Source: Musa acuminata AAA Group | Taxonomy: Eukaryota; Streptophyta; Magnoliopsida; Zingiberales; Musaceae | DNA: 64,000 nt | Direction of reading: 5' to 3' | Assembly (NCBI RefSeq): GCF_036884655.1 | Contig: NC_088340.1 | Span: 33,493,501 to 33,557,500, forward strand | In this document: positions 11,521 through 21,544 of the stretch, piece by piece | How the letters are laid out: every line of letters begins with the position of its first letter | Position numbering within the stretch: position 1 is the first letter of the stretch | Translations under genes and position numbers: made by a program | The notes under the pieces: model-generated | Databases searched by the model: none | Seen by the model: only the letters and a program-made list of their open reading frames with translations | Told to the model about the DNA's origin: nothing

Positions 11521-12876
11521 TGTCGCACAATTGGAGGGCGGAAACCAAACAAGTCAGTTGCACTCCAACTTCCTTTCTAGAATCAGGGATGGACTGTATA
11601 GTGACCCCCAGGCAGTTATCCTGATGCAGCTCATCAAAGAAGGCAAGACACAACAATTTTGGGTCCAGGAGGGACTCGTTTACATAAAAGGGAATAGGGT
11701 TTATGTTCCTCGAGTGGAGAATTTGAGGCGTGAACTCTTAAAAGAGTGTCACGATTCCCTTTGGGTTGGACACCCAAGTATTCACAGAACGTTGGCTCTT
11801 GTGGAGAGGGCCTTCTACTGACCGAAGATGGGGACTGATGTGGAGGAATATGTTCGAACATGTCTTGCCAACAAGACAAGGTGGAGCAGCGGAAGCCGGT
11901 GGGACTTTTGGAGCCATTGCCCGTACTAAAAAGGCCGTGGGAGAGCATTTCCTTGGATTTCATATCAAGCTTGCCACTTGTAGGGGGACTCGGATCAATA
12001 CTCGTGGTGGTCGATCGGTTTTCAAAGTATGCAACTTTCATTGCTGCTCTCCTACACTGTTCAGCAGAGGAGGCGGCCAAGCTGATGATGAAGGATGTGG
12101 TGAAGTATTGGGGAGTCCCACACAATATCATTAGTGATCGAGATGCTCGGTTCCTGGGACGATTCTGGACCGAGCTATTCAAATTGTTGGGGTCGAAGTT
12201 ATACTTCTCTACAAGCCTCCACCCCCATACGGATGGCCAAACTGAAAGGATAAACTCGCTCCTGGAGCAATATCTCCGACACTACGTGAGTGCCAACCAA
12301 CGAGATTGGATGAAGCTGTTGGACATTGCCCAATTCTCCTACAACTTGCAACGGAGCTCTGCATCCAACAAGAGCTCCTTCGAGATCATCACAGGACAAC
12401 AACCGTCGACTTTGCACACCATGGCAATTGGGTATACTGCGAGTAGTCCATCAGCCTATCATTTCGCAAAGGAGTGGCATCAAAATGCAGATATTGCGCA
12501 GGCTTACTTGGAGAAGGCGACAAAAAGGATGAAGAAGTGGGCAGACTTGGGAAGGAGACCGCAAGAGTTCAAAGTTGATAATTTGGTGTTGGTAAAGCTC
12601 CAACCGGCATCACTCCAATTCTTTAGGAACAAAGTCCACAAAGGATTGGTGCGCAAGTATGAAGGGCCCTTCCCAATTATCAGCAGGGTAGGCAATGTCT
12701 CTTACAAGTTGCAGTTGCCGGCGTGGTTCAAAATTCACAACGTTCTTCATGCCAGCAACCTAAAAGCCTACCACTCGGATCCGCAAGATGCTTCCCGAAG
12801 TGTTCCAACTCGGCTACCTCCCATCACAGCATCCTACGAGAAGCGAGTTGAAACTATTCTAGCGGATCGAAGATAA
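11521..12876 (+). pseudogene. chromovirus integrase, frameshifted
   Basis: The N-terminal zinc-binding region runs to about 11880, with HDSLWVGHPS and then a Cys pair. Its frame stops at about 11821 and continues with errors; the catalytic core is read in the next frame from 11860 to 12876. The core carries D-F near 11955 (SLDFISSLP), D of ISDRDARF near 12130-12155, and E of DGQTERINSLLEQ near 12232-12270, giving the D,D-35-E set. The C-terminal part contains the GPFPI stretch and the HNVLHASNLK stretch near 12735-12770. The domain would insert cDNA into chromosomes. The frameshift between the zinc finger and the core would abolish the product. Confidence 0.9.
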
Positions 12877-12879
12877 AGC

Positions 12880-13029
12880 TACCCAACGGAGCTGAACAGA
12901 CAGAGTACTTGGTGAAGTGGCGAAAGCTTCCTCGAACTGAAGCCAATTGGGAGCCTGAAGACACCCTACGACATGAAGAAGAAATCATCAAAAACTACCA
13001 ACAAGCGTCGACGAGGGCGTTGACAGTTT
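12880..13029 (+). pseudogene. chromodomain, third reading frame
   Basis: After a second frameshift, a frame with EYLVKWRKLP and ANWEPEDTL is read at about 12903-12975, followed by a short tail ending in a stop at about 13029. This is the chromodomain that defines chromoviruses and steers integration to particular chromatin. The aromatic residues of the chromo fold are visible (Tyr, Trp, Trp). It is short and C-terminal, as in the family. Confidence 0.8.
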
Positions 13030-13042
13030 AAGTGAGGAAGAA
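13028..13042 (+). promoter_or_regulatory. polypurine tract of the chromovirus
   Basis: AAGTGAGGAAGAA is almost pure purine and abuts the TG of the 3' LTR at 13043, as needed to prime plus-strand synthesis. Confidence 0.75.
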
Positions 13043-13837
13043 TGTCACGAACGGTTGTCGCGCACTCGCAACAACTCTGTTCAACGAATCGTTCGTCGCT
13101 CACACCTACATGTACAGCTGCTTGATAGCATGTTTTCTCTTGGTTTTGGGTCATTTTGCTTGTAAAAATGTAAGTTCGAATAAGCTGCAGCGTTACAAAG
13201 CGACCGCTCACCGAACCGAGCAAAACAACCCCAAAACAGCCCAAAACAGCTCCGTTTTCGCGTGCCGCGGGCTGATTTCTAGAATCTGCCTCTGCTCACC
13301 AAAACATTAGCCATCTTAGCCCCTTTGAACTCCTTGGGTGGCACAGGGCTGGATGGGGCTTCGGATATATACCGGGCGTTGTACACTCTTTCGCAAGTTC
13401 GCACGTTGCCTTGACGGGAACTTGTTGTCGCGCCCGGGACCAGGTGAGCGGCTGTTTGTGGGCTTACAGCTGTTGGTTCAACCTTCTAAAGCCCTTGTTT
13501 TCCTCCTCTCCCTCTTTTCTCTTGTGCACACAAGGTGCTCGCTGAATTACTTGTAAAGCTTCCCCTTTTCGCGAGACTTCGGGACTTGTCCGTTGCTCGT
13601 TCTTTCGAACTAATCAACTTTCTCTTTTTACAGGTCCTTCGGGACCTGTGAGAGGTTACAAGTGGGCTGATCCTTGCGGAGCAATATCGCAAGGGCGAAG
13701 CGCGACTTAGGCAATGCAAGCTAAGTTCGCGTCTTTGCTGCAAGGGTGACTCGTGACTTAGGTAACGCAAGTTAAGTTCGCGTCTTTGGTCGCAAGGGTG
13801 CCTCACGCCTTAGGTAATTCCAGCTAAGGCCATGACA
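13043..13837 (+). repeat. chromovirus 3' LTR
   Basis: 795 bp, beginning TGTCACGA and ending CCATGACA. It is the uninterrupted counterpart of 6961-8205. A TATATA box lies near 13363-13370. Confidence 0.9.
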
Positions 13838-14620
13838 CGATGGTGGGTTTTTATACCCTATGTATGGGGACTAGCCATACCTGACACATTTATGGCCGCT
13901 GACCCTTTAAGTGGCGAACTCACTTATCTTGCGGACATCGGTCGTCCTTTATGCCTCGGCGCCAAACAACGGTGTCGCACTCGATCGGCGCCGTCCCGAT
14001 CCGACGAGGCGACGTTGTACTTGATTGGTGCCATCTCGATCTTTACGGGGTGACGTTGTACTTGGTTGGCGTCGCCCAGACCTTTGCGAGGCGACATTGT
14101 ACTCTTCAATGCTGTTCCAATCTTTGTGGGGGCGACATCGTACTCAATTAGTGTCATCATACCCGAGGGGCGTGGTGCCGATGTGGTCCGTCATGTTGAC
14201 TTTGATGCTCCTAGTTGGCACTGATGTGACATACATCGGGTCACTTTCTAAGAGGCCTGGTGCATGGCGTGGTGCGTCTTGCGAGTCAGGTCGATCATTG
14301 CATAGTGATTGGTGGTACGACTAGTGGTTGGCTGGGTATTTCTGGGAACGAGCATCGGTCACAGATAGGGTTTGTTGGGAACAAATGTCAAAGTTTTGAC
14401 TGGACAAGTGGCGTTGCTTGATACTGAGCGCAGCGGTTTGGATTGGTGGTGCCGAGCGTCGTGACTCGGGCACTGAAGTACTATTACGATTGAGCTCCAT
14501 GAGTTAGGTATTGAAGACTAACGTGACCGAGCACCATGGCTCGGGTGCTAGTCATAGGTGTCCTGCAAGCCAATCACGTGAGTGATGGCACATGTGACTT
14601 AACACACAATTTTTTTGCTT
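13838..14620. repeat. repeat-derived DNA ('D' type), GC-rich
   Basis: A stretch at 13910-14150 repeats GGCGACRTTGTACT-like words at intervals of about 50-70 bases. From 14371 to about 14597 the sequence matches 57951-58167, so it is dispersed. It contains the same CGAGCACCATGGCTCGGG words that form the array at 15802-16440. No coding frame is supported. Confidence 0.55.
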
Positions 14621-15801
14621 ATTATATTTTGATATTTATCACTTTATATTGCTTGTTGCATATATGCATATATATATTGTGATGTCCTTTGATCTGTGCA
14701 ATAGGAATCGGATCGTGATGAGATCACGATAATGAGACCGATTCACTTTTAAACATAGATCCTAAATAATCCCAGTCATAGGTTACTCGAGAGGGACATC
14801 GAGATAACCGGACAGACTGGTATGTTGTATACCCATCTATATAATGGATGCAGCTGGTCTCATAGCTGCTTATGTGGGGACACTAGGGATACAATACAAG
14901 TGATCACTAGGGAATGAGTTCACTGATTGATCCGCTTACGAAATGCTGAATGGTTGATGATACCTTATTGTCAAACAACGATTCCGTAGTCTCAGTGGTG
15001 TATCTGGTCCTTAAACTTGAGACACCAAGGATGTCTTGTATGAGTGCTCCACTCTTTGATACCGGACTTATAGGTTTGGATATCTCAAATCTAGCACAGT
15101 CAGTCATCGGGAGTGGCAGTCAAGCTTACGAGGGCTATTAAGTGTCAATAGAGGATCATCCACTCTCAATATTATGAGAGGAATGTCCCATATGTTCTTG
15201 CTCAGATAAATCTCTAGCCAGGGTCATTCGGATTGAAAGAGAAAGAGTTCTCCGGGAGAATCCGATTAGAGCGAGACTCGAGTAGAAACCGTATGAGTCT
15301 GACAGCACCATGCCTGGTATACGGTCTTTGGGATATTAGATGGATGAGAGACTATAAGTATATGTTAATTGAGAATAGATAAGTCCAATGGATTGGATTC
15401 CCCTGTATCGTTTGGGGACTACGACGTAATAGCCTAGTACGTCCACAATCGATGAGTCAAGTGAATTTTTATGGATATAATAATTTACTGAGCCAGAAGG
15501 AGTTCCAACAAGTATAACTCATGGTTAGCTCGATATTAGGCCTAGAGGGTCACACACATATGATAGACATTGCAATAAGTAGAGGTTCGGATATGAGATA
15601 TCCGTCGGAGCCCCTATCTTATTAGATATTCAATAAACTCTTGAATTATTGGATCCTATGGATGAGATCCAATAAGAGCTCATAAGAGATTATTGGATAG
15701 AGATTCACTAATCTAAGAGGTTTGGGTAGTTGGATGAAGATCTAATACCCAATAGGGGAGGATCCATTAGAGTTAAGTTGATAGGGGATCAAGCTCCATG
15801 G
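14621..15801. other. non-coding repeat-like DNA
   Basis: No open frame of interest. The style resembles LTR or untranslated retroelement DNA, but no boundary, primer-binding site or protein motif is visible, so I do not name it. Confidence 0.4.
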
Positions 15802-16440
15802 GTCAAGACTGACGTGATCGAGCACCATGGCTCGAGCACTGAAGGACTGATGCAACCGAGCTCCATGGCTCGAGTTCTGAAGACTAATGTGACTAAGCAT
15901 CATGGCTCGGGCACTGAAGAACTGATGCGGCCGAGCTCCATGGCTTGGGTTCTGAAGACTAATGTGACCGGGCATCATGGCTGGGGCACTGAAGGACTGA
16001 TGCGACCGAGCTCCATGGCTTGGGTTGTAAAGATTGATGTGACTGAGAACCATTGCTCGGGCATTGAAGGACTAATGCGGTCGAGCTCCATGGCTTGGGT
16101 TCTAAAGACTAGTGTGATCGAGCACCATTGCTCAAGCACTGAAGGACTAATGCGGTTGAGCTCCATGGCTTGGGTTCTAAAGACTAGTGTGATCGAGCAC
16201 CATGGCTCGGGCATTGAAGGACTGATGCGGTCGAGCTCCATGGCTCAAGTACTGAAGACTGATGGCTCAAGTACTAAAGACTGATATGACCGAGCACCGT
16301 GGCTCGGGCACTGAAGGACTGATGCGGCCGTGCTCCATGGCTTGGGTTCTGAAGACTGGTGTGATTGAGCATCATTGCTCGGGCGTTGAAGGAGTGATGC
16401 GGCTGAGCTCCATGGCTCAGGGACTGAAGACTAATATGGC
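15802..16440. repeat. 75-bp higher-order tandem array
   Basis: Units begin at 15850, 15925, 16000, 16075, 16150 and 16225, exactly 75 bp apart, then 16322 and 16397. Each unit is a dimer of related 37- and 38-bp halves, both built around CGAGCNCCATGGCTCGGG and CTGAAGGACT. A 22-bp internal duplication near 16247-16268 breaks the regular phase. Because 75 is divisible by three, frames on both strands look like repeated 25-residue proteins; this is a by-product of the period. Confidence 0.93.
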
Positions 16441-16624
16441 CGGACAATTGACCAAAATTAACCAGGGTGGGAGCCTTCCCGCCTTGTAGTTTCAACGGGA
16501 AATTTCTGCCCTGGCGGGAATGCCTTGCCTTAGAACTTGTGCTCTTTTATGAGGCATTATGGCGAGGTGAGTAATCACTCTCATTCTAGGGGAGGTGAAG
16601 GGTCACATCGGTTGGCGGAATCTT

Positions 16625-16636
16625 GCCTTATAAAAG
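16625..16636 (+). promoter_or_regulatory. candidate TATA box before the PF04195-type gene
   Basis: CCTTATAAAAG followed by a C/T-rich leader and an ATG about 120 bp downstream. No primer-binding site lies between this box and the ATG, so it does not look like the end of an LTR. Confidence 0.5.
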
Positions 16637-16749
16637 CCCCTTTCCCCTTCTCCCCCTTTGCCTACCGGTCCTTCCTAAGTCTATTCCTGCGCTCCGGCTC
16701 ACCTCTCCCATTGTCCTCCTTGGTCGGTAAACATCTCAGGTCGGTCAAG

Positions 16750-17089
16750 ATGTCCTCCTCTTCTTCCTCTTCTTCCTTCTATTCCTCTTCTTCGTCATCT
16801 GGTAGGTTGGAATCTGAGGTTGTAGTGCCAACCTCGAGTAGCGGTCTGTCGTCGGGTGGGGCATCTCCTATGAACAAGAAGGTCGCTTGGGCCCTCGAAG
16901 TCACTAAATCTATATACAACTTTGACTCCATCATAATTGTGGCGCGGTTCGGCCGCACTAGGGATCGTTACAATATCCTGACCGAATATGAGGTATATGC
17001 CCCTCGGTCTGGACAATAGGTCCATGACCCATTCTCGGATTGGTTTAGACTAACTCTTGATGCCCTCGAGGCCGAGCTCAGGTTTCCTC
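16750..17089 (+). pseudogene. 'putative gypsy type transposon' (PF04195-like) protein, N-terminal part
   Basis: The frame begins with a long serine run (residues 2-17), then a low-complexity Ser/Gly/Pro stretch. A conserved region follows with YEVYAPRSGQ, a stop at 17017-17019 where Arg or Gln is expected, and then the DPFSDWFRLTLDALEAELR stretch up to 17089. The last part is the start of the plant transposon-associated domain I recall as PF04195. At 17090 the gene is cut by a solo LTR and resumes at 28785. The same TCCTC is found on both sides of the insertion. The role of these proteins is not established. The assignment is from memory of the family and was not searched. Confidence 0.7.
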
Positions 17090-18421
17090 TGTTAGGAACG
17101 GAGCGGCACTAAGAGAGGGGGGGGGGGGGGTTTGAATTAGTATAGCGGATTAAAACTTGTAAGTTTGAAAACGAATTCGTAAATGCGAGGAGATTTTGAT
17201 TCGATAGTAACTTGAGTAAAGTGAGAAGGTGAAAACGAAAGCTTGCTGTAATGTAAATAACAATTTCATAAAGGTAAGTACTCACACATTCAAGGAACAC
17301 ACAATTTAAAGTGGTTCGGTCAAATGACCTACATCTACTTGCGAAGCCTTCTTCGATGAGGCTCCCAACTTCCACTAGCAAATCACTTTGAAGGAGAAGG
17401 ACAAATACCCCTCTTATAACCTTTTACAAGTGGTTCACACTCTTACAAATTTTCAATGAAAAGGAAGGAGGTGAACACTCAAGCAATTGAAAACAAGGCT
17501 TGCTAAAAACTTTGCTAAGGCTTTTATCTCAATCTATTGCTTCTCAAAGGTTGTGTTCTCTACTGAGAATTGAGGGGTATTTATAGGCCCCAAGAGGATT
17601 CAAATTTGGGCTCCAAATTTTGAATTCTCTTGGGTTCTCGATGTTGGCGGTGCCACCGCCTGTTAGTGTCTGACACTGACAGTGTATTGGCTGTGCCACC
17701 GCCCAGCCCGGCGGTGCTACCGCCCGACCTCTCGAGTGCTGGGCGGTGCTACCGCCTAGTCCAGCGGTACCACCGCCCGATCCTCGGGCTCTGGGTGGTG
17801 CCACCGCCTAGACTATTTTAGCTCACTGGTTGGGCTCTAAACTTGGCCCAAACCAGTCCGAACTTGGGCCAAATTGGCCCTTAACCGGGTTATAGGATTA
17901 ACCATTAATCCTAACCCTAATTATATACAAACTATGAAATTAAGACATGGTCCTAAGCAAGTTTTTAACCGACAACGTCGAGTTTCCTTCCGGCGAGCTT
18001 TTCGGCGAACTTCCGACGGACTTCCAATACCCTCGGATTTCTTCCGACGGACTCCTAGTAGGCTCCCGGTCTTGTGGCGAGTTTAGCGAGTCTTTGGCAA
18101 GTAGTCGAACCTTCTCGATGATCTCCGTGAACCTCCGATGATCTCTTCGGCGGACTTCCGAAAACTTCGGCAAGTCCCCGATTCCTTCTTGGTTGGTTCC
18201 GGCAGCACTTCCGATGAATCTTCGGACTCTTGGCAGACTCTCAAACACCCATCGACCTTGACTCCAGTAGACTTGCTTTATGTCTTCAAGCTATCATAGT
18301 TAATCCTGCATAAGTAAAGCAAAACTTCGATCTAGCCAATTACTCCTAAGCAATCAAGTTGTCCGGCATGTCATTGGTCCCTTGACGCTTCGTCCAATTC
18401 TTCGGCGTATCGTCCTCTCTT
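17090..18421 (-). repeat. solo LTR of family B, left part
   Basis: The LTR is in minus orientation. It starts here with TGTTAGGAACGG and is completed at 28494-28779, giving about 1.62 kb. TCCTC at 17085-17089 and at 28780-28784 is its target duplication. There is no internal region, so it is a solo LTR left by recombination. It matches LTRs at 37028-38622, 54230-55841 and 61604-63215. A G run near 17117 and a minus-strand TATA (CCTATAAATACC) near 17577-17588 are visible. The GC-rich palindromes at 17640-17815 lie upstream of that box. Confidence 0.92.
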
Positions 18422-18554
18422 TGTTAGGATCGAGAGCACTAAGAGGGGGGGGGGTGAATTAGTGCAGCGGAAATCTTACAGCGATTAAAAACCAAAAGCT
18501 GCGTTCGTTCAATAAAAAAAAACTATTATGATGCAAAAGCTAATTCTCAGTTTG

Positions 18555-18800
18555 TATCTAAGTGCAGTTTGCGTCTAAGCGCAGATTGCGTCTAAGCGCA
18601 GTTTGCGTCTAAACACAGTTTGCGTCTAAGCGCAGTTTGCGTCTAAACACAGTTTGCGTCTAAGCGCAGTTTTACGTCTAAGCGCAGTTTACGTCTAAAC
18701 TCAGATTTACGTCTAAACGCAGTTTTACGTCTAAACTCAGATTTACGTCTAAACGCTGTTTTACGTCTAGACGCAGATTTACGTCTAAACTTTGAAACTC
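18555..18800 (-). repeat. 17-18-bp minisatellite within the A LTR
   Basis: About fourteen units of the type TTTGCGTCTAAGCGCAG, some with TTTACG in place of TTTGCG. The same array is present in the other LTR at about 26357-26600. Further scattered copies occur up to about 18910. Confidence 0.92.
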
Positions 18801-19506
18801 GTTTGTATACTCGCAGAGAGCAGTATGCAGTTGAAATCAAGACGTAAACGTGAACTGAGAACTGATGATTGTGAGAAGAAAGCCGATTTACGTCTAAATG
18901 CAGTTTTACGTCTAAATGTTGAAACTCGTTCGTAAAATTGTAGAGGACAGTTTGCAGTTATCAATAGGATCAAAATGTAAGTGTAAACTGCAAAGAAACT
19001 CTTTCGTAAAAGCACCGAAGACAGTTCTGCAGAATCAAACGTAAACGTAAACTGTAATGTACGAAAATACGAATTTACGTCTGAATGCAGATTCGGAAGA
19101 ACAGCACTTAGAACTTGTTCGTGAAAGCGCAGAGAGCAGTAGTAATGGAGGAGGTTTGCAGTAATGATAAAGTGCTCAAAAATAAACGCAAACCAGAGAT
19201 TTAGAGTGGTTCGGTCAGCCTTGACCTACTCCACTTTTGGCTTCCTCCACCGACGAGGTTGCCGACGTCAACTAGGGGCCTTCCTTCAATGGGCGAAGGC
19301 CAAACTGCCCTTTTACAGTTTCTCTCCTTTTAACAGGCTCAGGAGACAACCTTTACAGACCTTTCTCTCCTCACTTTACAACTGAAAACTTGAAGAACAG
19401 AAGGAGGAGACTTAAAGGCTTTACAACACTTTTGAGCTCTTAGAATCACAGAAAAGATCAAGATTTTGGTGTGGGTCTGTTTCTTTTCAGTGCTGAATGG
19501 GTGGGG

Positions 19507-19518
19507 TATTTATAGGCC
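19507..19518 (-). promoter_or_regulatory. LTR TATA box of Copia A
   Basis: The minus strand reads CCTATAAATACC. The equivalent box in the 5' LTR, the copy that would drive the element, is near 27311-27322. It lies just downstream of the GC-rich palindromes. Confidence 0.65.
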
Positions 19519-19569
19519 CCAACCCAATTCAAATTTCGAGCTCAAAACGATCAAATCCCGAAATTCCGG

Positions 19570-20190
19570 GATCAGGCGGTTGCACCTCTTGACTGGAGAG
19601 GTGGCACCGCCTGGCAGAGCTCGAAGTCTGAGCTCAGGCGGTTGCACCTCTCAACTGGAGAGGTGGCACCGCCTGGCAGAGCTCGAAGACTGAGCTCAGA
19701 CGGTTGCACCTTCTCTGTCAGGGGTGGTTGCACCTTCCTGCCAGAGCTCGAAGACCGAGCTCAGGCGGTGCATCTCCTGACCAGAGAAGTTTCTCTTCTC
19801 TGCCAGAGGTGATCGCCCCTTTCTGCCAGAGGTGGTTGCACCTCTCTGCCAGAGGTGGTTGCACCTCTCTGCCAGAGGTGGTTGCACCTCTCTGCCAGAG
19901 CTCGAAGACTGAGCTTAGGCTGTGCATCTCCTGGCCAGAGAGGTCGTACTTCTCTTCCAGAGCTCGAAGACTGAGCTCGGTGATTGCATCACCAGGCAGA
20001 GCTCGAAACTTGAGCTCAGGCGGTGCTACCGCTTGACAGAGGAGGTTGCACCGCCCAGTCTCGCTTGGAGACTGAGCCCTGGGCGGTTGCACCGCCTGGC
20101 TGGAGCGGTTGCACCTCCCAGTCTCGCTGGGAGACTTAGCCTGGGCGGTGGCACCTCCCTGCCTGGGCGGTTGCACCTCCCACAGCTTCT
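19570..20190 (-). repeat. array of GC-rich inverted repeats in U3 of Copia A
   Basis: Many short hairpin-forming units such as GGCGGTTGCACC with GGCACCGCC, and AGAGGTGGTTGCACCTCT, are spaced by GAGCTCGAAGACTGAGCTC. The matching block in the 5' LTR is about 27374-27970. It lies immediately upstream of the TATA box. An enhancer-like role is inference only. Confidence 0.75.
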
Positions 20191-20707
20191 TGGGTTCGAA
20201 TGGGTTGAACCATTCGACCCAACTTGAGTTCTTCAGGGGCCCAATTGCCCCAGGATTAAGCTAATGGGATCACCTCCCATTTCTAACTTAATCACCGTGC
20301 TAACTACGATTAAATCTAAGACAATTTCTGCAGCTTTGCTTCGGTACGTCAATTGCTTTTTCCGGCGAGTTTCCGGCGAACTTCCGTCGATCATCCGATG
20401 AACCCTCGGTGATGCTTCTGCGGACTTCCGGCAAACTCCTGGACTTTGCGACGATCCACTTGGCGAGTTCCGACGAGCTTCGCTTGGCAAGCTTCTGGAC
20501 TTCTCGGATCTGTTCCCGCAGAACCTCCGACGACCGTCCGTACTTCCGTCGAACTCTCGAACTCCCAACGTGATCATGAACTTGACTCCGGCGCAACTCC
20601 TGCTGCTTGTCTATCTTTCATCGTAGTTAATCCTGCACACTTATCTCAACACATAGATTAGACAACAAATGACAATTGACTTCATCATCAAAATCCGAGA
20701 TTCAACA

Positions 20708-20722
20708 ATCTCCCCCTTTTTG
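20708..20722 (-). promoter_or_regulatory. polypurine tract of Copia A
   Basis: The minus strand reads CAAAAAGGGGGAGAT directly before the 3' LTR. Confidence 0.85.
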
Positions 20723-21544
20723 ATGATGACAATCAATTGATAATGGAGTTATCCTTAACTCCCCCTGTCTATATGCCATAGTTGAGATAAGTCAACCTTG
20801 AATTCAAGACCTAAGAATTCAAGTGACGTATTGATAAGTTAGATCAGTTAAACTTATCAATACTCCCATCATGATACCTATCATGATGTATCTCTTCAAG
20901 GATGATGTCAAAGCTTGACATTCATCATCAAGTTTGTATGATAGTGTTTGTGACTATTCATCATGTAATTGAACATTATCATTTAAAGCTCGAAGGACTA
21001 TTACATGATGCACACATATTATCATTCTAGCAAGTTTGCATTTACTTCACAAAATAGGATATCAACTCAAGACATAATGCAAACTATAGCACATGTTTCA
21101 TATATCTCTTGGTGATGCAAGGATGGCATTGTGCAAACATTATTTATAGCATCACTCAAGGTATTTCTAATCACAGTGTTTATCAATTCATATATTTCTC
21201 CCCCTTTGTCATCAACAAAAAGCATTGTTATACAAGGAAGACCAATTTAGACGAAAGCTTATAGAGGGATTTTACATAGATTGCTTTGAAAACTTCTTCC
21301 CCCTTTTGTTATAATTCATTTTACCCATAAAGATATTACAGAATGACATACATATTCAGGAATCACTTTATCAGATTTATTTCAAAAAACTCATTTTTCA
21401 TGAAAGTGTACGAATAAATCTGTTTTATAGCATTCGAACAACTAAGATGCATTTGGACAAGATTTTGTTACAGATATAATCATAGAAAATGGCATTCATG
21501 TGATCTGATCATTCAATATAGTCCGAAAAATAATTCTAACAAGT
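20723..21544 (-). other. non-coding stretch between pol and 3' LTR of Copia A
   Basis: No open frame and no envelope-like protein. It holds three further polypurine-like tracts on the minus strand, at 20757-20767, 21196-21210 and 21293-21308. Confidence 0.7.

Larger units (their letters stand above)
6961..13837 (+). mobile_element. chromovirus-type Gypsy LTR retrotransposon, degraded
   Basis: Complete in outline: 5' LTR 6961-8205, primer-binding site 8209-8219, gag, protease, reverse transcriptase, RNase H, integrase, chromodomain, polypurine tract, and 3' LTR 13043-13837. The order RT-RNase H-integrase and the C-terminal chromodomain place it among the plant chromoviruses. About ten in-frame stops and two frameshifts show that it cannot encode its own proteins. 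Flanks read CCGAC on the left and CGATG on the right, so a clean 5-bp target duplication is not confirmed. The 5' LTR begins TATTAC where the 3' LTR begins TGTCAC, as expected from C-to-T decay of methylated DNA. Confidence 0.92.
18422..20707 (-). repeat. 3' LTR of Copia A
   Basis: 2,286 bp with TG and CA ends. In transcription order, a GC-rich palindrome array (about 20170 down to 19570) precedes a TATA box at about 19507-19518, and the 17-18-bp minisatellite lies in the R/U5 part. It has three copies of a 23-bp unit near 19830-19900 where the 5' LTR has two. Confidence 0.95.

Noticed and set aside
15730..16284. 184-residue frame made of 25-residue repeats
   Set aside because: The 75-bp unit is divisible by three, so frames on both strands are open and periodic; no start context or family resemblance supports a protein.
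18555..18800. Short regularly repeated units resembling a CRISPR array
   Set aside because: Units are contiguous without unique spacers, lie inside an LTR present twice, and the genome is eukaryotic.
18643..18840. Arg/Lys-rich minus-strand frame
   Set aside because: A translation of the LTR minisatellite; it recurs identically in the other LTR and has no gene structure.
20723..21544. Possible envelope-like gene after pol in Copia A
   Set aside because: No frame of useful length, signal peptide or membrane segment is present.
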